Assembly: GCF_009766085.1 (NCBI RefSeq)
Contig: NZ_LMUF01000006.1
Coordinates: 220,212-274,917 of the forward strand
Direction: 5' to 3'
Source: Burkholderia sp. S171
Lineage (GTDB): Bacteria > Pseudomonadota > Gammaproteobacteria > Burkholderiales > Burkholderiaceae
DNA: 54,706 nt
The translations under genes were made by a program, and so were the position numbers. Below the pieces are notes generated by a model that was not told the DNA's origin, made no database searches, and was given only the letters and a program-made list of their open reading frames with translations. Shown here in pieces: positions 8,512-16,800 of the stretch; within the stretch, counting starts at the first letter, position 1, and each line of letters begins with the position of its first letter.

Positions 8512-8529
8512 GAGTCGGGCGAGTCGGGC
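8512..8529 (+). repeat. 9-bp tandem duplication (GAGTCGGGC x2)
   Basis: Two perfect adjacent copies of GAGTCGGGC lie inside the HTH region of the same AraC-family gene and encode ESG-ESG. The duplication keeps the frame and lengthens the loop between the two HTH halves by three residues. Confidence 0.85.
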
Positions 8530-8939
8530 GGAGTGGCCAAACGAATCAAAGACCGGCGCCTGGATGAAGCGCTGAGGCGACTGACCTCGCCGAAGCATGC
8601 CCGCGAGCGAGTCGCGGAAATCGCCTATTCAGTGGGATTCGCGAGCGATTCGACGTTCAGCCGGGCCTTCAGGGAGCGATTTGGATGCACGCCCAACGAC
8701 GCGAGGGGCGAGTTGTTGGTCAAGCGGGCTGGCGCGATCGAGAAAATGCCAGATGATCTCGTGGAGCAGCATCAACGCAAAATCAAAGGGCTTAGTGGAT
8801 AAAGCCCTGTGCAGGTCGTTGCGCGAAACTGGAAAGCGTTTTGCATGTTTGTTGTGCGTCTCGTCGACCAGCCAACCCGCTCTCAGCGCTGATCGTGCAA
8901 AAGACCCAACCATAAAGTCTCAAACCAGGGGCCGTTAAC

Positions 8940-9566
8940 TCATTTGAACGCGGGCGTTGGTTTCCGCAAGCCGACAAACTCACAGATCGCTATCAGATTT
9001 CGCTTCAGACGACCCGCCAGGACGGCCTCGTGGATCTCCGCGAGCAACCAGTCGTCGTTCGACATGACAGGACCGCGAGTCGAGTCGCTTTCGATGGGCT
9101 CCTCCTCGGCAACGGTCGCGACCTGAGTCGGGGACTGCTCCACGCGACCAGCCCGCATCGCTCTCGTTACCGGCGCGACTGCTTCCTGTTGCGGCACGGT
9201 CGCATTCCGGTCGAATACGACTGCTGCGCGACTAGGCGCGAGCCCCCCGAGTCCTGCGAAATACCAGGCGAAGCAGGCAGTGCCTTCGAGCACGACTACA
9301 CACGCGAAATCCTGCAGCAGATTCAGTCGCGCTTCGGTCGTACCGAGCCAGTGCGCGACCATCAAAGTCGCGGGATCGGCACGGCGCGACTCACGCATTT
9401 CTTCCGCGCGACTGGCCTGGTCGCGAAGCCAGTCGCGCCCGGCCTCATGATGCTTCGCCTCGTTCGCCTCAGCATGCAGTGCTACAAGCTGGGCCGACAG
9501 CGCCGTCTTCCGGACCATCGCCGATGCAGCGCCGTGCATCAACATGCTCCAGAACGGATCGATCAT
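8940..9566 (-). CDS. Hypothetical protein with one TM segment, translated with the Sel1 gene
   Basis: The ATG at 9566 (MIDPFWSML) begins one base after the TAA of the upstream Sel1-repeat gene, so the two are almost certainly co-translated. The roughly 208-aa product has a helical, charged N-terminal half (ALHAEANEAKHHEAGRDW), a hydrophobic segment around residues 90-115 (DFACVVVLEGTACFAWYFAG), a Pro/Glu-rich linker and a C-terminal helix NDDWLLAEIHEAVLAGRL. This suggests a membrane-anchored protein with a cytoplasmic tail. Family not recognised. It is the leftmost gene of the element's minus-strand series. Confidence 0.6.
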   Translation of the reverse strand: MIDPFWSMLMHGAASAMVRKTALSAQLVALHAEANEAKHHEAGRDWLRDQASRAEEMRESRRADPATLMVAHWLGTTEARLNLLQDFACVVVLEGTACFAWYFAGLGGLAPSRAAVVFDRNATVPQQEAVAPVTRAMRAGRVEQSPTQVATVAEEEPIESDSTRGPVMSNDDWLLAEIHEAVLAGRLKRNLIAICEFVGLRKPTPAFK

Positions 9567-9567
9567 C

Positions 9568-10485
9568 TTACTCGGCGCCAGGCGCATTCCAGCGTATCCC
9601 CTCCACCCACGAGCCTGTGGGACGACCGCCGCGCCAGTAATGCCGCTCGAGAATCAATTGCGCCTCGGCATGCCCCTGCCTCGCTGCCCTTTGGAGCCAC
9701 CGTGCAGCGTCGCCCCCCGATTGCTTCACCCCGTTGCCACTCCCGTAGCACCAGCCGAGATTAAACTGCGCATCGACATCCCCTGATTCCGCGGCCATGT
9801 GGTACCACTTGGCCGCTTCGGCCCAGGAATGCGAGACACCCTTGCCATACGCATAGCACACGCCAAGATTGAACTGGGCCGTGGCGTTGCCTTGCACGGC
9901 GGCCTCCCGGTACCACTTCACCGCCTCCACGTGCGACTGAGGGACACCCTCGGCGAGCGCACAGCATCGGCCAAGCCTATTCATCGCCAAAGCGCTTGCC
10001 TGTTCGGCGGCTATTCGATACCAATAGATCGCGTCGCTCCACGACTGCGCGACACCTTCCCCACTCTCGTAGAACATTCCCAGATTGAACTGCGCGCTGA
10101 CATGTCCGCCCTCGGCCGCCTGGCGATACCACATCGCCGCCTCAGTCATCGATTGCGAAACGCCTTTGCCATTTGCATAGCACACGCCAAGATTGAACTG
10201 GGCGGTCGCATTCCCTCGTACGGCGGCCTGACGAAATAGCTTTACTGCCTCGGTCATCGACGGGGGGACACCCGCGCCAGTCGCATAGCACATGGCGAGG
10301 TTGTTCAACGGCCACGCACTGCCCTGCGCGGCGGACTTGTTGTACCAGGACACCGCTTCTGTCCACGATTGGGCAAACGTCCCGCCATACTGATAGCAAA
10401 GACCTAGTTGGTACTGGGCGTCAGAATCACCGGCGTGAGCACGCGAGACCACCAGATCGATGTCCAGAATTGAGTCGTATTGCAA
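9568..10485 (-). CDS. Sel1-like repeat (SLR) protein
   Basis: It starts at TTG 10485 with a good AGAGGTG site six bases upstream. The 305-aa product is almost entirely Sel1/TPR-like repeats of about 36 residues: AQYQLGLCYQYGG, LNNLAMCYATGAG, AQFNLGVCYANGKG, AQFNLGMFYESGEG, MNRLGRCCALAEG, AQFNLGVCYAYGKG and AQFNLGWCYGSGNG, each followed by a WY-x-x-AA helix. There is no signal peptide, so it is probably cytoplasmic. Sel1 proteins act as protein-interaction scaffolds. Its stop is one base before the start of the next gene, so they form an operon. The role in the element is unknown. Confidence 0.85.
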   Translation of the reverse strand: MQYDSILDIDLVVSRAHAGDSDAQYQLGLCYQYGGTFAQSWTEAVSWYNKSAAQGSAWPLNNLAMCYATGAGVPPSMTEAVKLFRQAAVRGNATAQFNLGVCYANGKGVSQSMTEAAMWYRQAAEGGHVSAQFNLGMFYESGEGVAQSWSDAIYWYRIAAEQASALAMNRLGRCCALAEGVPQSHVEAVKWYREAAVQGNATAQFNLGVCYAYGKGVSHSWAEAAKWYHMAAESGDVDAQFNLGWCYGSGNGVKQSGGDAARWLQRAARQGHAEAQLILERHYWRGGRPTGSWVEGIRWNAPGAE

Positions 10486-10930
10486 AATTCACCTCTCAAA
10501 TTGCCGTGCAATTGAACAGATCCCGTGACTGGGCGGTCGTGGCCAGGCTTGAAGTGAGATACGGGAAGAAAGCGACGATGCCCCATGTGATGACACGGGT
10601 CATGACATGGCTGCATTCAATATGAATTACCCGGAGCGGGATCGAATCTCGATATCTCAATCAGGTATTGGACAACTCGACTGACATGATCGAAGCAATG
10701 GGCATCAGCGGCATCAGGCGCGCAAGTATGAATCCTGATAAAGCCATTTACCCTATTCGAAGCATGGCGTCTCAGACACAATAGGAAAGCCCGATAGAAC
10801 CCCATATCGAGCCACTGACGGGCTTCCAATGCGATGCCCAAGGCCAAGCATGGTGAACCCATTCGAAAGGCTTACAGCGTTCACTATGTGCTCTCCAAGG
10901 GCATTGCCTCATCCAATACGCCCTGCCTCG
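10486..10930. other. Gap between the Sel1 and Gp2 genes, no supported gene
   Basis: These 445 bases hold one open minus-strand frame (10617-10862, 81 codons) with a Cys/Arg-rich translation and no ribosome site, which I do not accept as a gene. The first bases carry the ribosome site of the Sel1 gene. The promoter for the Sel1 operon should lie here. Confidence 0.4.
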
Positions 10931-12328
10931 CTACGCGACTGCATACTCCCAAGGGATGTCGCCGGACTCAGCTTTGTCAATCGATCGAGCAACCACGCCG
11001 ACTCCATCCTCTTGAGCACCAGAATCAGTGCGGCGAGGCGGCACGTGGCCACCCGTACTCCTCGATAAACGCCCCAGACATGCCTCGAAATCTGCTACTT
11101 GCGTCGCCTTCAAAAGGGGGCACGGTACTCCGGTCTTGCCACGCTTTCTGCCTTTTCTTTTTGCTTCGATCTTCGGCGGATGACTCGACCAGAATGAGCG
11201 GTGAGCGTCAGGCTTGGCCATCTTCATATAGTAATCGGGCTTCACCAAATACGGTACTACCACGGTCTCAAGAATGCCGAGCTTCTCAGCATTGTCGTAC
11301 CGTATTGACCCAATACCACAGCTGACGTACTTGGCCTTATTGCAGTTGTACAGACCGCCCTTTCCCCGCACGATGACGTTTTGCCAATAGTCACCGATCA
11401 TGTCGACAATCGTCACATCCTCGCGCACTACGTCACCATTCAAAATGACGATGACATGGAAATGACACTCCTTATCCAGCCCGTATTCGAGCTTGATGGC
11501 AAACCCCATTCCCTTGCAGGCGCCATTAGGAAGCCTCTTTTTCAATTCACGTTTCAGAAATAGTCTCAAGGCCACTCGATGGCATCTGATGTCCTCATAG
11601 GTCACCACCTGCACACCAGATAACTCCGAGTCGCGATAGAATTGCGGATACCCCAAATCGAAACGCAGTACCAAAGCATGATGATTGACAGTCAGACAGG
11701 CGAGTACCAGTGACCACAGCGTATCGAAGTTGTCCTTCGATTGCCTCTCAACGGCTCTTTTCCACTGCGAGAAGCTCTCGCTGCGACATTGCCGACGAAT
11801 CTCCGCTACTATTGAATTCGAACGCTCAACGAATAGCCTGAGCGTCGTGTCTAGCCAACAATTCTTGTCTTGGGAGTACAGCCATTTCTCTTTTGCGGCA
11901 GTCGCGAATGGCTGATTGCAACCCTCGAAATCAACTTCTCGCATGACTGCGTCGTAGTAGATGCCGAAATAGCGATTGTACTTGCCAATCTCGGGATACT
12001 TATCGATGACTCGATCCAGATCGAGTCTTAAGCACCTGAGAACCGTATTGCCGTGAGAACCGGCCTTGACGCTAAGCGTATTCGGCCTCATTCTTGCAGG
12101 AAATCTCTCTTTCTCTAGATCAAAGAGTACATCTCTTGACTGGATGATCTTCTTCACGCACGCGGTAATGCGATAGACGTCAGAGGCTATCGAGTCTTCG
12201 AATAGCTCAAGAACAGGCTCAACCTTGCCATCTTTGATGTCGAACATAAGCGTCTGGTGAGGCTCGCCATCTTGCATCTCGATGGAATCGAATTCCATCT
12301 CGTCACTGCTATATTCTTCCGCGTTCAT
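10931..12328 (-). CDS. Inovirus Gp2-type protein (YagK/YfjJ C-terminal domain)
   Basis: This is a 465-aa protein. From about residue 190 to 390 it shows the YagK/YfjJ (inovirus Gp2) domain: VALRLFLKRELKKRLPNG, then KECHFHVIVILNG, then YWQNVIVRGKGGLYNCNK and GIGSIRYDNAEKL. The H-F-H-V-I-V-I motif resembles the metal-binding motif of HUH-type replication proteins, and the family is generally taken to serve replication of satellites and filamentous phages. The N-terminus is acidic, and the C-terminus is basic with KIEAKRKGRKRGK. It follows the DUF3987 gene on the same strand after a long AT-rich gap that could contain an origin. Confidence 0.75.
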   Translation of the reverse strand: MNAEEYSSDEMEFDSIEMQDGEPHQTLMFDIKDGKVEPVLELFEDSIASDVYRITACVKKIIQSRDVLFDLEKERFPARMRPNTLSVKAGSHGNTVLRCLRLDLDRVIDKYPEIGKYNRYFGIYYDAVMREVDFEGCNQPFATAAKEKWLYSQDKNCWLDTTLRLFVERSNSIVAEIRRQCRSESFSQWKRAVERQSKDNFDTLWSLVLACLTVNHHALVLRFDLGYPQFYRDSELSGVQVVTYEDIRCHRVALRLFLKRELKKRLPNGACKGMGFAIKLEYGLDKECHFHVIVILNGDVVREDVTIVDMIGDYWQNVIVRGKGGLYNCNKAKYVSCGIGSIRYDNAEKLGILETVVVPYLVKPDYYMKMAKPDAHRSFWSSHPPKIEAKRKGRKRGKTGVPCPLLKATQVADFEACLGRLSRSTGGHVPPRRTDSGAQEDGVGVVARSIDKAESGDIPWEYAVA

Positions 12329-13247
12329 TCTGGCTGTCCTAATAGTCTATGTGTGCATAGTGGTCGATCATCGAGATCGACTCGTGCCCATTGGAAAGAT
12401 CGACATTCCAGTACTGGAAGCGTCTTCCTCGTAGCATTCAGGACAGCAGTAGGAATTGCCTTAACTCGAACTGGGGAGTAGAGATGAGGTACTCGATCCT
12501 CTGTCGGGATCTCGGACGATACTTATTGATTGTGATGATATGGAATCTCAGTGAGCAATAGAAGCTCCGCGGGAACACAGGTACGCTAACTTGGATGCAG
12601 TAAAAACAATAGAATCAAAATCAACTTATTTAAATCCGGAATTAGAGTGCAATGGAACCGTCGAGGAAATGCCGCATTCGACTTTCAAATACGATCAGAA
12701 AAGACGTTTTGAGGCTCTATCGCCTTCAACGAGTTAGGGTGCAGACAATGCGGTGAAGATGGCCGCGAGTCAGCACGGCAAGCACTTAAGTGGGCGCGGC
12801 GAGCGTGCCTCACAAGGGGGCTACCACCAACTCGATCGATACCTGTGCATGACATGGCACCCGTTCCGGATCGTCGCGCTACGCCGCCGGGCGCCGTGCC
12901 ATCGCCGTATGGAAGATTACTTTTTTAGTTTCTCCGAAAAACGATTCTAATATTTCCACTTTTCTTGCATCTAAAAAGCAAAAAAAGCATATTTTTATTC
13001 GACACTTGAGCACATAAATTTATATACGAGAACCATCCACAATCTTTAGGAGGAGACGGTGTGGTCAACTACGGCGGCTCTCTGCGTTCGTTTTCCAGAA
13101 CGTTTCAGCCACGCGGCCCCTGTCGTCAGTTCCTTCCATTTTTAAGGAACCGCGCGGAGAAGCAGTGTCCGGGGAGTGGTGACGGCAGCGCCCATGTAAC
13201 TTCGATGCGCACAAACAGACCTCCCGCGCCTCGTATTTGCCGTTGTT
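12329..13247. other. AT-rich 920-bp non-coding gap, possible origin or regulatory region
   Basis: No frame here has a protein-like translation. The stretch 12905-13035 is strongly AT-rich (runs such as AAAAAAAGCATATTTTT and AAATTTATATA) against a GC-rich background. It is followed by a strong AGGAGGAG ribosome-like site at about 13048 before a GTG at 13061 whose translation (67 codons, Arg/Pro-rich) is unconvincing. The gap lies between a presumed replication protein (Gp2 type) and the DUF3987 gene, which is where a satellite origin or promoter block would be expected. Confidence 0.45.
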
Positions 13248-15188
13248 CTATGAATCACGGCTGATTGTAATCACACGCGGAGGATCTAGTTCGATCGGGT
13301 AGTTCGGCGAAGGCTTAGGTTCTTCATCGACCCGGAATTTGAAGTGCCGCTTAGCCGCCAAGTTACTCGAGGGATCGCGAGCGTATGTTGCTTCGTAGTT
13401 GATGTGAATCATATCGGTCGGTTTTTTCGATGAACCAACCGCCCTCGACTTAATTGAGATATTCCCTCTTTCTTCCAGCCAGATCAGCACTTCCCTGTAA
13501 CGGGGAGCATCTCCTTTCAGACCATATTTCGTACAGAACACCCGAAGTCGGTTGGCCGGATACTCCAGATTTGTTTCATTTGGCGTGAGCGATTCAAGGG
13601 CATATGGGCTATTCTGTATTTCCAACCGTTCCTTCAGCTTCTGAAGTACGTGGGTTGCCATCTCCTTCATGGCAATCTCTGGGTTGAATACCCGGCCAAA
13701 TTCGCTCAAATACCATTCGACTACGCGCATGGCTGACGTAACGGTAGGCTCCGGGATTACCAGTTCGCTAGAATCGCTATCACCATCGCCCTTTCCGTCA
13801 GAGCCGCGGAGCTTTCCGTTCTCGAAGAAATGAAATAACGCAGCAAGGCGCGCAACGTGCTCAGAGTATCGATTGACAAATTCGCGCTCGTGAACCAACA
13901 ACCCTCCATCCGCGGTCGCTGCTTCCATTTCATTAAAGTCGTTCTCCCAAGCTTGTTGCGCTGCCGGCGCAAAGCACAAGGTCTTTCTGTTTTGATCCCG
14001 CAGAGCTATATCGGAATGGGCATGAGCAAGGAGTGCGAGGATGCGCTCGTTGAAGATTTTGATCCAGTCGGTCAGTCTCGGATCGAAGCCGCTGATCTTC
14101 CGCTTGCCGTAAGGGGTATCCGGTCTTGATAGCAAGATGCGAGACATGAACCCAATCCCCTTTGCCAATTCCCCCTTGCGCTCCAGAAATCGATCAAATA
14201 CGATGGGCTGCACCATCAGTGAGATGGTCAGTCGCGGATCCTCAACAAAATAGCTTTCCCGAGCAGTGCGACCGACGACGTCGATCGCCTTTCCTTCCCA
14301 TAGCTTGTCAAGGCTTGACATATCGGATTCGCCCCTGGCATTCAGAATACCCGCCGCCTCATCGGAGAACAAACCGGCTGATGGCCAGTTCTCGGCGAGG
14401 TTTTGCTCCAGTTGGCGAATAGGTATCTTCGAGTACAGGACGCGCCGCAAGCGAGGTTCACGATAAGCGAAATCTTGCTGGCGCAATTCAGTGAGTTCTT
14501 GCTCGACCTCTTCCAGCTTGTCTTGCGCAATTCTGGCGAGTTGATCAGCATCCTTCTTACCACTGATAGCAAGGGTATGCGATTTTCGTCGCAAGGTACC
14601 TGAGGCTTTTTCTAATTCACTTCTCTTTCGTAGTCTTTCTTTCAGCTCGTACTCGTTGAGTTCCTTTTGTCGAGCGTATTCGGCCCTCCTAATACGGTCG
14701 TAAGTTTCGACGGACGAGGTCACTACGCTATCCGCCTTGGATTTGCGCGATCCGGTATCAGCCACGGTCAGCATATAGAGCGAGCACACGGTTCTCTCGT
14801 TCTTCTCGATTCCTCGATTTACCCAAATCAGGTCCTGGCAGGCAAGCGACACCGCTGACAACACTGCCTGTACAGCAATCGGCACCGCGACCCAGTCGTT
14901 CCTGCAAATCTCGATAACTGCACCTCTGATTGTTTCAGGCAGAGACTGCCAGGGAAACGTCTCGTTCTCGGGTGTGAAATCGGGGAATCGAAGTATGCTT
15001 TTGTTCTGAACCCAGCTGCCCTCGCGAAGCTCTACATCGGCGGACGCCCTATTAGCGTCGTTCTGACGGGATTCTGAGATCGTTGCACTTCCCGGCAACT
15101 CTCCTACGCGCTGGGATTCTTCCGGCCTCTGGCTGGAGTCGGTATTGTTCAGTCCGGGGGATTCCGCGAAGTCGTTTTCGTTGGCCAT
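13248..15188 (-). CDS. DUF3987 / YfjI-family protein
   Basis: The 646-aa protein begins MANENDFAESPG, with AGGTAAC upstream. It has a disordered N-terminus of about 65 residues, then FPWQSLPETIRGAVIEIC, AVQAVLSAVSLACQDLI and TVADTGSRKSKADS. The last is a P-loop-like turn found in DUF3987/YfjI proteins. A long coiled coil follows at about residues 175-250. The later part contains AGLFSDEAAGILNARG, SLDKLWEGKAID and SLMVQPIVFDRFL, the helicase-like core of the family. Members are linked to element replication as primase/helicase-like proteins. It is divergent to the H-NS gene. Confidence 0.8.
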   Translation of the reverse strand: MANENDFAESPGLNNTDSSQRPEESQRVGELPGSATISESRQNDANRASADVELREGSWVQNKSILRFPDFTPENETFPWQSLPETIRGAVIEICRNDWVAVPIAVQAVLSAVSLACQDLIWVNRGIEKNERTVCSLYMLTVADTGSRKSKADSVVTSSVETYDRIRRAEYARQKELNEYELKERLRKRSELEKASGTLRRKSHTLAISGKKDADQLARIAQDKLEEVEQELTELRQQDFAYREPRLRRVLYSKIPIRQLEQNLAENWPSAGLFSDEAAGILNARGESDMSSLDKLWEGKAIDVVGRTARESYFVEDPRLTISLMVQPIVFDRFLERKGELAKGIGFMSRILLSRPDTPYGKRKISGFDPRLTDWIKIFNERILALLAHAHSDIALRDQNRKTLCFAPAAQQAWENDFNEMEAATADGGLLVHEREFVNRYSEHVARLAALFHFFENGKLRGSDGKGDGDSDSSELVIPEPTVTSAMRVVEWYLSEFGRVFNPEIAMKEMATHVLQKLKERLEIQNSPYALESLTPNETNLEYPANRLRVFCTKYGLKGDAPRYREVLIWLEERGNISIKSRAVGSSKKPTDMIHINYEATYARDPSSNLAAKRHFKFRVDEEPKPSPNYPIELDPPRVITISRDS

Positions 15189-15299
15189 GTGTTACCTGAA
15201 CTCGTACGAGTCTTAACTGCTAGAATGCGCCACGACGGTGCGACGCGGCATACCGTCTAACGGCAATTGCCACGATAACTTGATTGTTGAAAACCAGCT
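15189..15299. promoter_or_regulatory. Divergent promoter region between DUF3987 and H-NS genes
   Basis: 111 bases separate the starts of two divergent genes, so both promoters must lie here. I cannot assign boxes with confidence. The arrangement would let the element's own H-NS protein act on the neighbouring replication operon. Confidence 0.5.
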
Positions 15300-15626
15300 A
15301 TGTCAGCGCAGAATACGAAGAAAGAAACCTACGAGGAATTGAAGGCGCAGGCCGAGGCAATACTGCAGCGAGCCGAAGAGGTCAGAAAGGAAGAGCTGGC
15401 TGAAGTGATTGCCGACATGAATGCGAAGATCGAAAAGTATGACATCACCGCGAAAGACCTGAAATGGCCGAAAGAATCGGCGCACAAGAAGGAGTCCACC
15501 GGCAAGAGTAAGCCCAACCCTCCGAAATACAAGGACCCCGTTACCGGCGCTACTTGGACAGGGAAGGGGCAACCGCCTAGCTGGATTGCAGGCAAAGACC
15601 GGGAACCGTTCCTGATTAGAAAATAG
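15300..15626 (+). CDS. H-NS-family nucleoid protein
   Basis: This is a 108-aa protein. Residues 1-60 form a charged coiled coil (ETYEELKAQAEAILQRAEE) used for oligomerisation. A basic linker (KKESTGKSKPNPP) leads to the DNA-binding motif TGATWTGKGQPPSWIAG near residues 82-98, matching the T-W-x-G-x-G-x-x-P-x-W-I core of the beta-proteobacterial H-NS group. It binds AT-rich DNA and silences acquired genes. It is the only plus-strand gene inside the element and may silence element or host genes. Confidence 0.9.
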   Translation: MSAQNTKKETYEELKAQAEAILQRAEEVRKEELAEVIADMNAKIEKYDITAKDLKWPKESAHKKESTGKSKPNPPKYKDPVTGATWTGKGQPPSWIAGKDREPFLIRK

Positions 15627-15933
15627 CCGTCATCTGTTCCCTCGGCGATTACCTCCCTCGAAGTAAAGAAGGTAATCTCCCGGACCACCCATTGACGGGC
15701 ATGTCACCTTTCATGATCTGCTCGACGATATTTGGCAACCAAGGCAGCCTACGACATGAAAGCGTCATTGACCGAACGTCGCAACAGAGATCGCCGCTCT
15801 TAACTCGTCACACATACGTTGCATAGCCACCGAAATCCATCGGCGCTCGTCTGACGTTTTCCGAGCGAAGATCCGCCATCGCCATCGCTGATGGACGCGC
15901 CGGTCTCACGATGGCCGAATCTGGCTGATCTGA
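15627..15933. other. Intergenic between convergent H-NS and HTH genes, no gene seen
   Basis: 307 bases between two convergent stops. No coding frame or ribosome site is convincing. A GGGAGATTACC segment near 15670 mirrors GGCGATTACCTCCC near 15648, giving an imperfect hairpin (GATTACCTCC / GGTAATCTCC) that could act as a terminator for H-NS, though no T-run follows. Confidence 0.4.
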
Positions 15934-16689
15934 TCAGTCGCCGATCGTATCGCCATTGAGCAGCCGCTTTACCGCCGCTACAGGCCAGAGCAACCGACGA
16001 CTCGGAAGCTTGGTCGGTCGCACTCCGTGATAGCTTCCAGTTTCCGAGTAACGCTTCCTGACCGATTGCGGGTCGACCGCCAGAGCGGCGGCGAATTCCT
16101 CCGTCGACAGGTGTTCCCGGTTTTCCGGGACAGGCATGGGCGACCGAGGTGAGGACTTCTCACCCTTCGTATCCGCAGCAGCGTTGGGCTCTCCTGCACC
16201 AAGCCGAATCAGGATTGAATCGACGGCGATTGCGGTATTAGTAGCGTACTCAACGATTGCCGCGGGAATCACGTCAACCTGATTGGCCTGGGACTTGTAG
16301 TCGATGAGCGCGCGGTAAAGCCGAAACCACTCGGTCTCAATGTCCATCTCTTCGCACCAGATCAAAAATTCGTCTGGCGGGAGTTCGGTCGGCGTATCTT
16401 CACCATTTTCCTGATCATCTTCGCATCGCCAACTCCACTTCCGCCAGATTCGGCGGGCGTCGGAAAAGCGTTCGTTTCCAACATTCGGGAAGAGCTTGCC
16501 GTCGAGCCCCACGCCACCAGCGGGAATATCAGCGCAACCAGGCAGAGGATGAATTCCCGACAGGATCAGCGTTCCCTCGATGGGCGTCCAGGTCGGCCGA
16601 TCGAGGTACTCCTGCATCACGGCATAAAGCCGCCGCGCGGCAGCAATGCGTTCTTGTGGTCGCTCGTGTGGTGATTGGTCGTCCGTCAT
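15934..16689 (-). CDS. Element protein with C-terminal AlpA/excisionase-like HTH
   Basis: This is a 251-aa protein. The N-terminal 130 residues are an unrecognised acidic domain (LDRPTWTPIEGTLILSGI, GKLFPNVGNERFSDARRIW). The last 60 residues read LSTEEFAAALAVDPQSVRK...GSYHGVRPTKLPSRRLLWP then VAAVKRLLNG, a MerR/AlpA-type winged HTH as used by excisionases and element regulators. It lies 111 bp downstream of the integrase stop on the same strand. A role in excision or control of the element is likely by position, not proven. Confidence 0.65.
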   Translation of the reverse strand: MTDDQSPHERPQERIAAARRLYAVMQEYLDRPTWTPIEGTLILSGIHPLPGCADIPAGGVGLDGKLFPNVGNERFSDARRIWRKWSWRCEDDQENGEDTPTELPPDEFLIWCEEMDIETEWFRLYRALIDYKSQANQVDVIPAAIVEYATNTAIAVDSILIRLGAGEPNAAADTKGEKSSPRSPMPVPENREHLSTEEFAAALAVDPQSVRKRYSETGSYHGVRPTKLPSRRLLWPVAAVKRLLNGDTIGD

Positions 16690-16800
16690 AGCCCCATCGC
16701 GGTCCCTAGTCTTCGGCGGTCAATTCTCGCAGTCATCTTGAGATTTTAACGTGCCATGAGCCGCAGGAGTGGTGGCCCATCAAGCGCCACCCGTTGCGGA

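Larger units (their letters stand above)
7758..8802 (+). pseudogene. AraC-family regulator, broken by a 7-bp tandem duplication
   Basis: Frame 1 from the ATG at 7758 reads MPQHIRFESTYFKEDEAEE... to SVDTWDLG, the usual start of AraC-binding-like (type 2) regulators. The protein then continues in another frame as PILLTRHAAQGEVQFHRTRR through to 8802. The switch lies exactly on a tandem GGGACTT duplication at 7894-7912. Removing one 7-bp unit restores WDLGPILLTRHA without a break. The C-terminal half has two HTH motifs (LGPAALCKALGISRTALYE and VAEIAYSVGFASDSTFSRAF). A second, in-frame 9-bp duplication gives ESGESG at 8512-8529. Unless a downstream start makes a partial protein, the regulator is inactive. 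Confidence 0.85.

Noticed and set aside
13061..13264. GTG frame behind a strong AGGAGG site
   Set aside because: The translation is Arg/Pro/Cys-rich and runs into the end of the YfjI gene on the other strand. The site may be a chance purine run.
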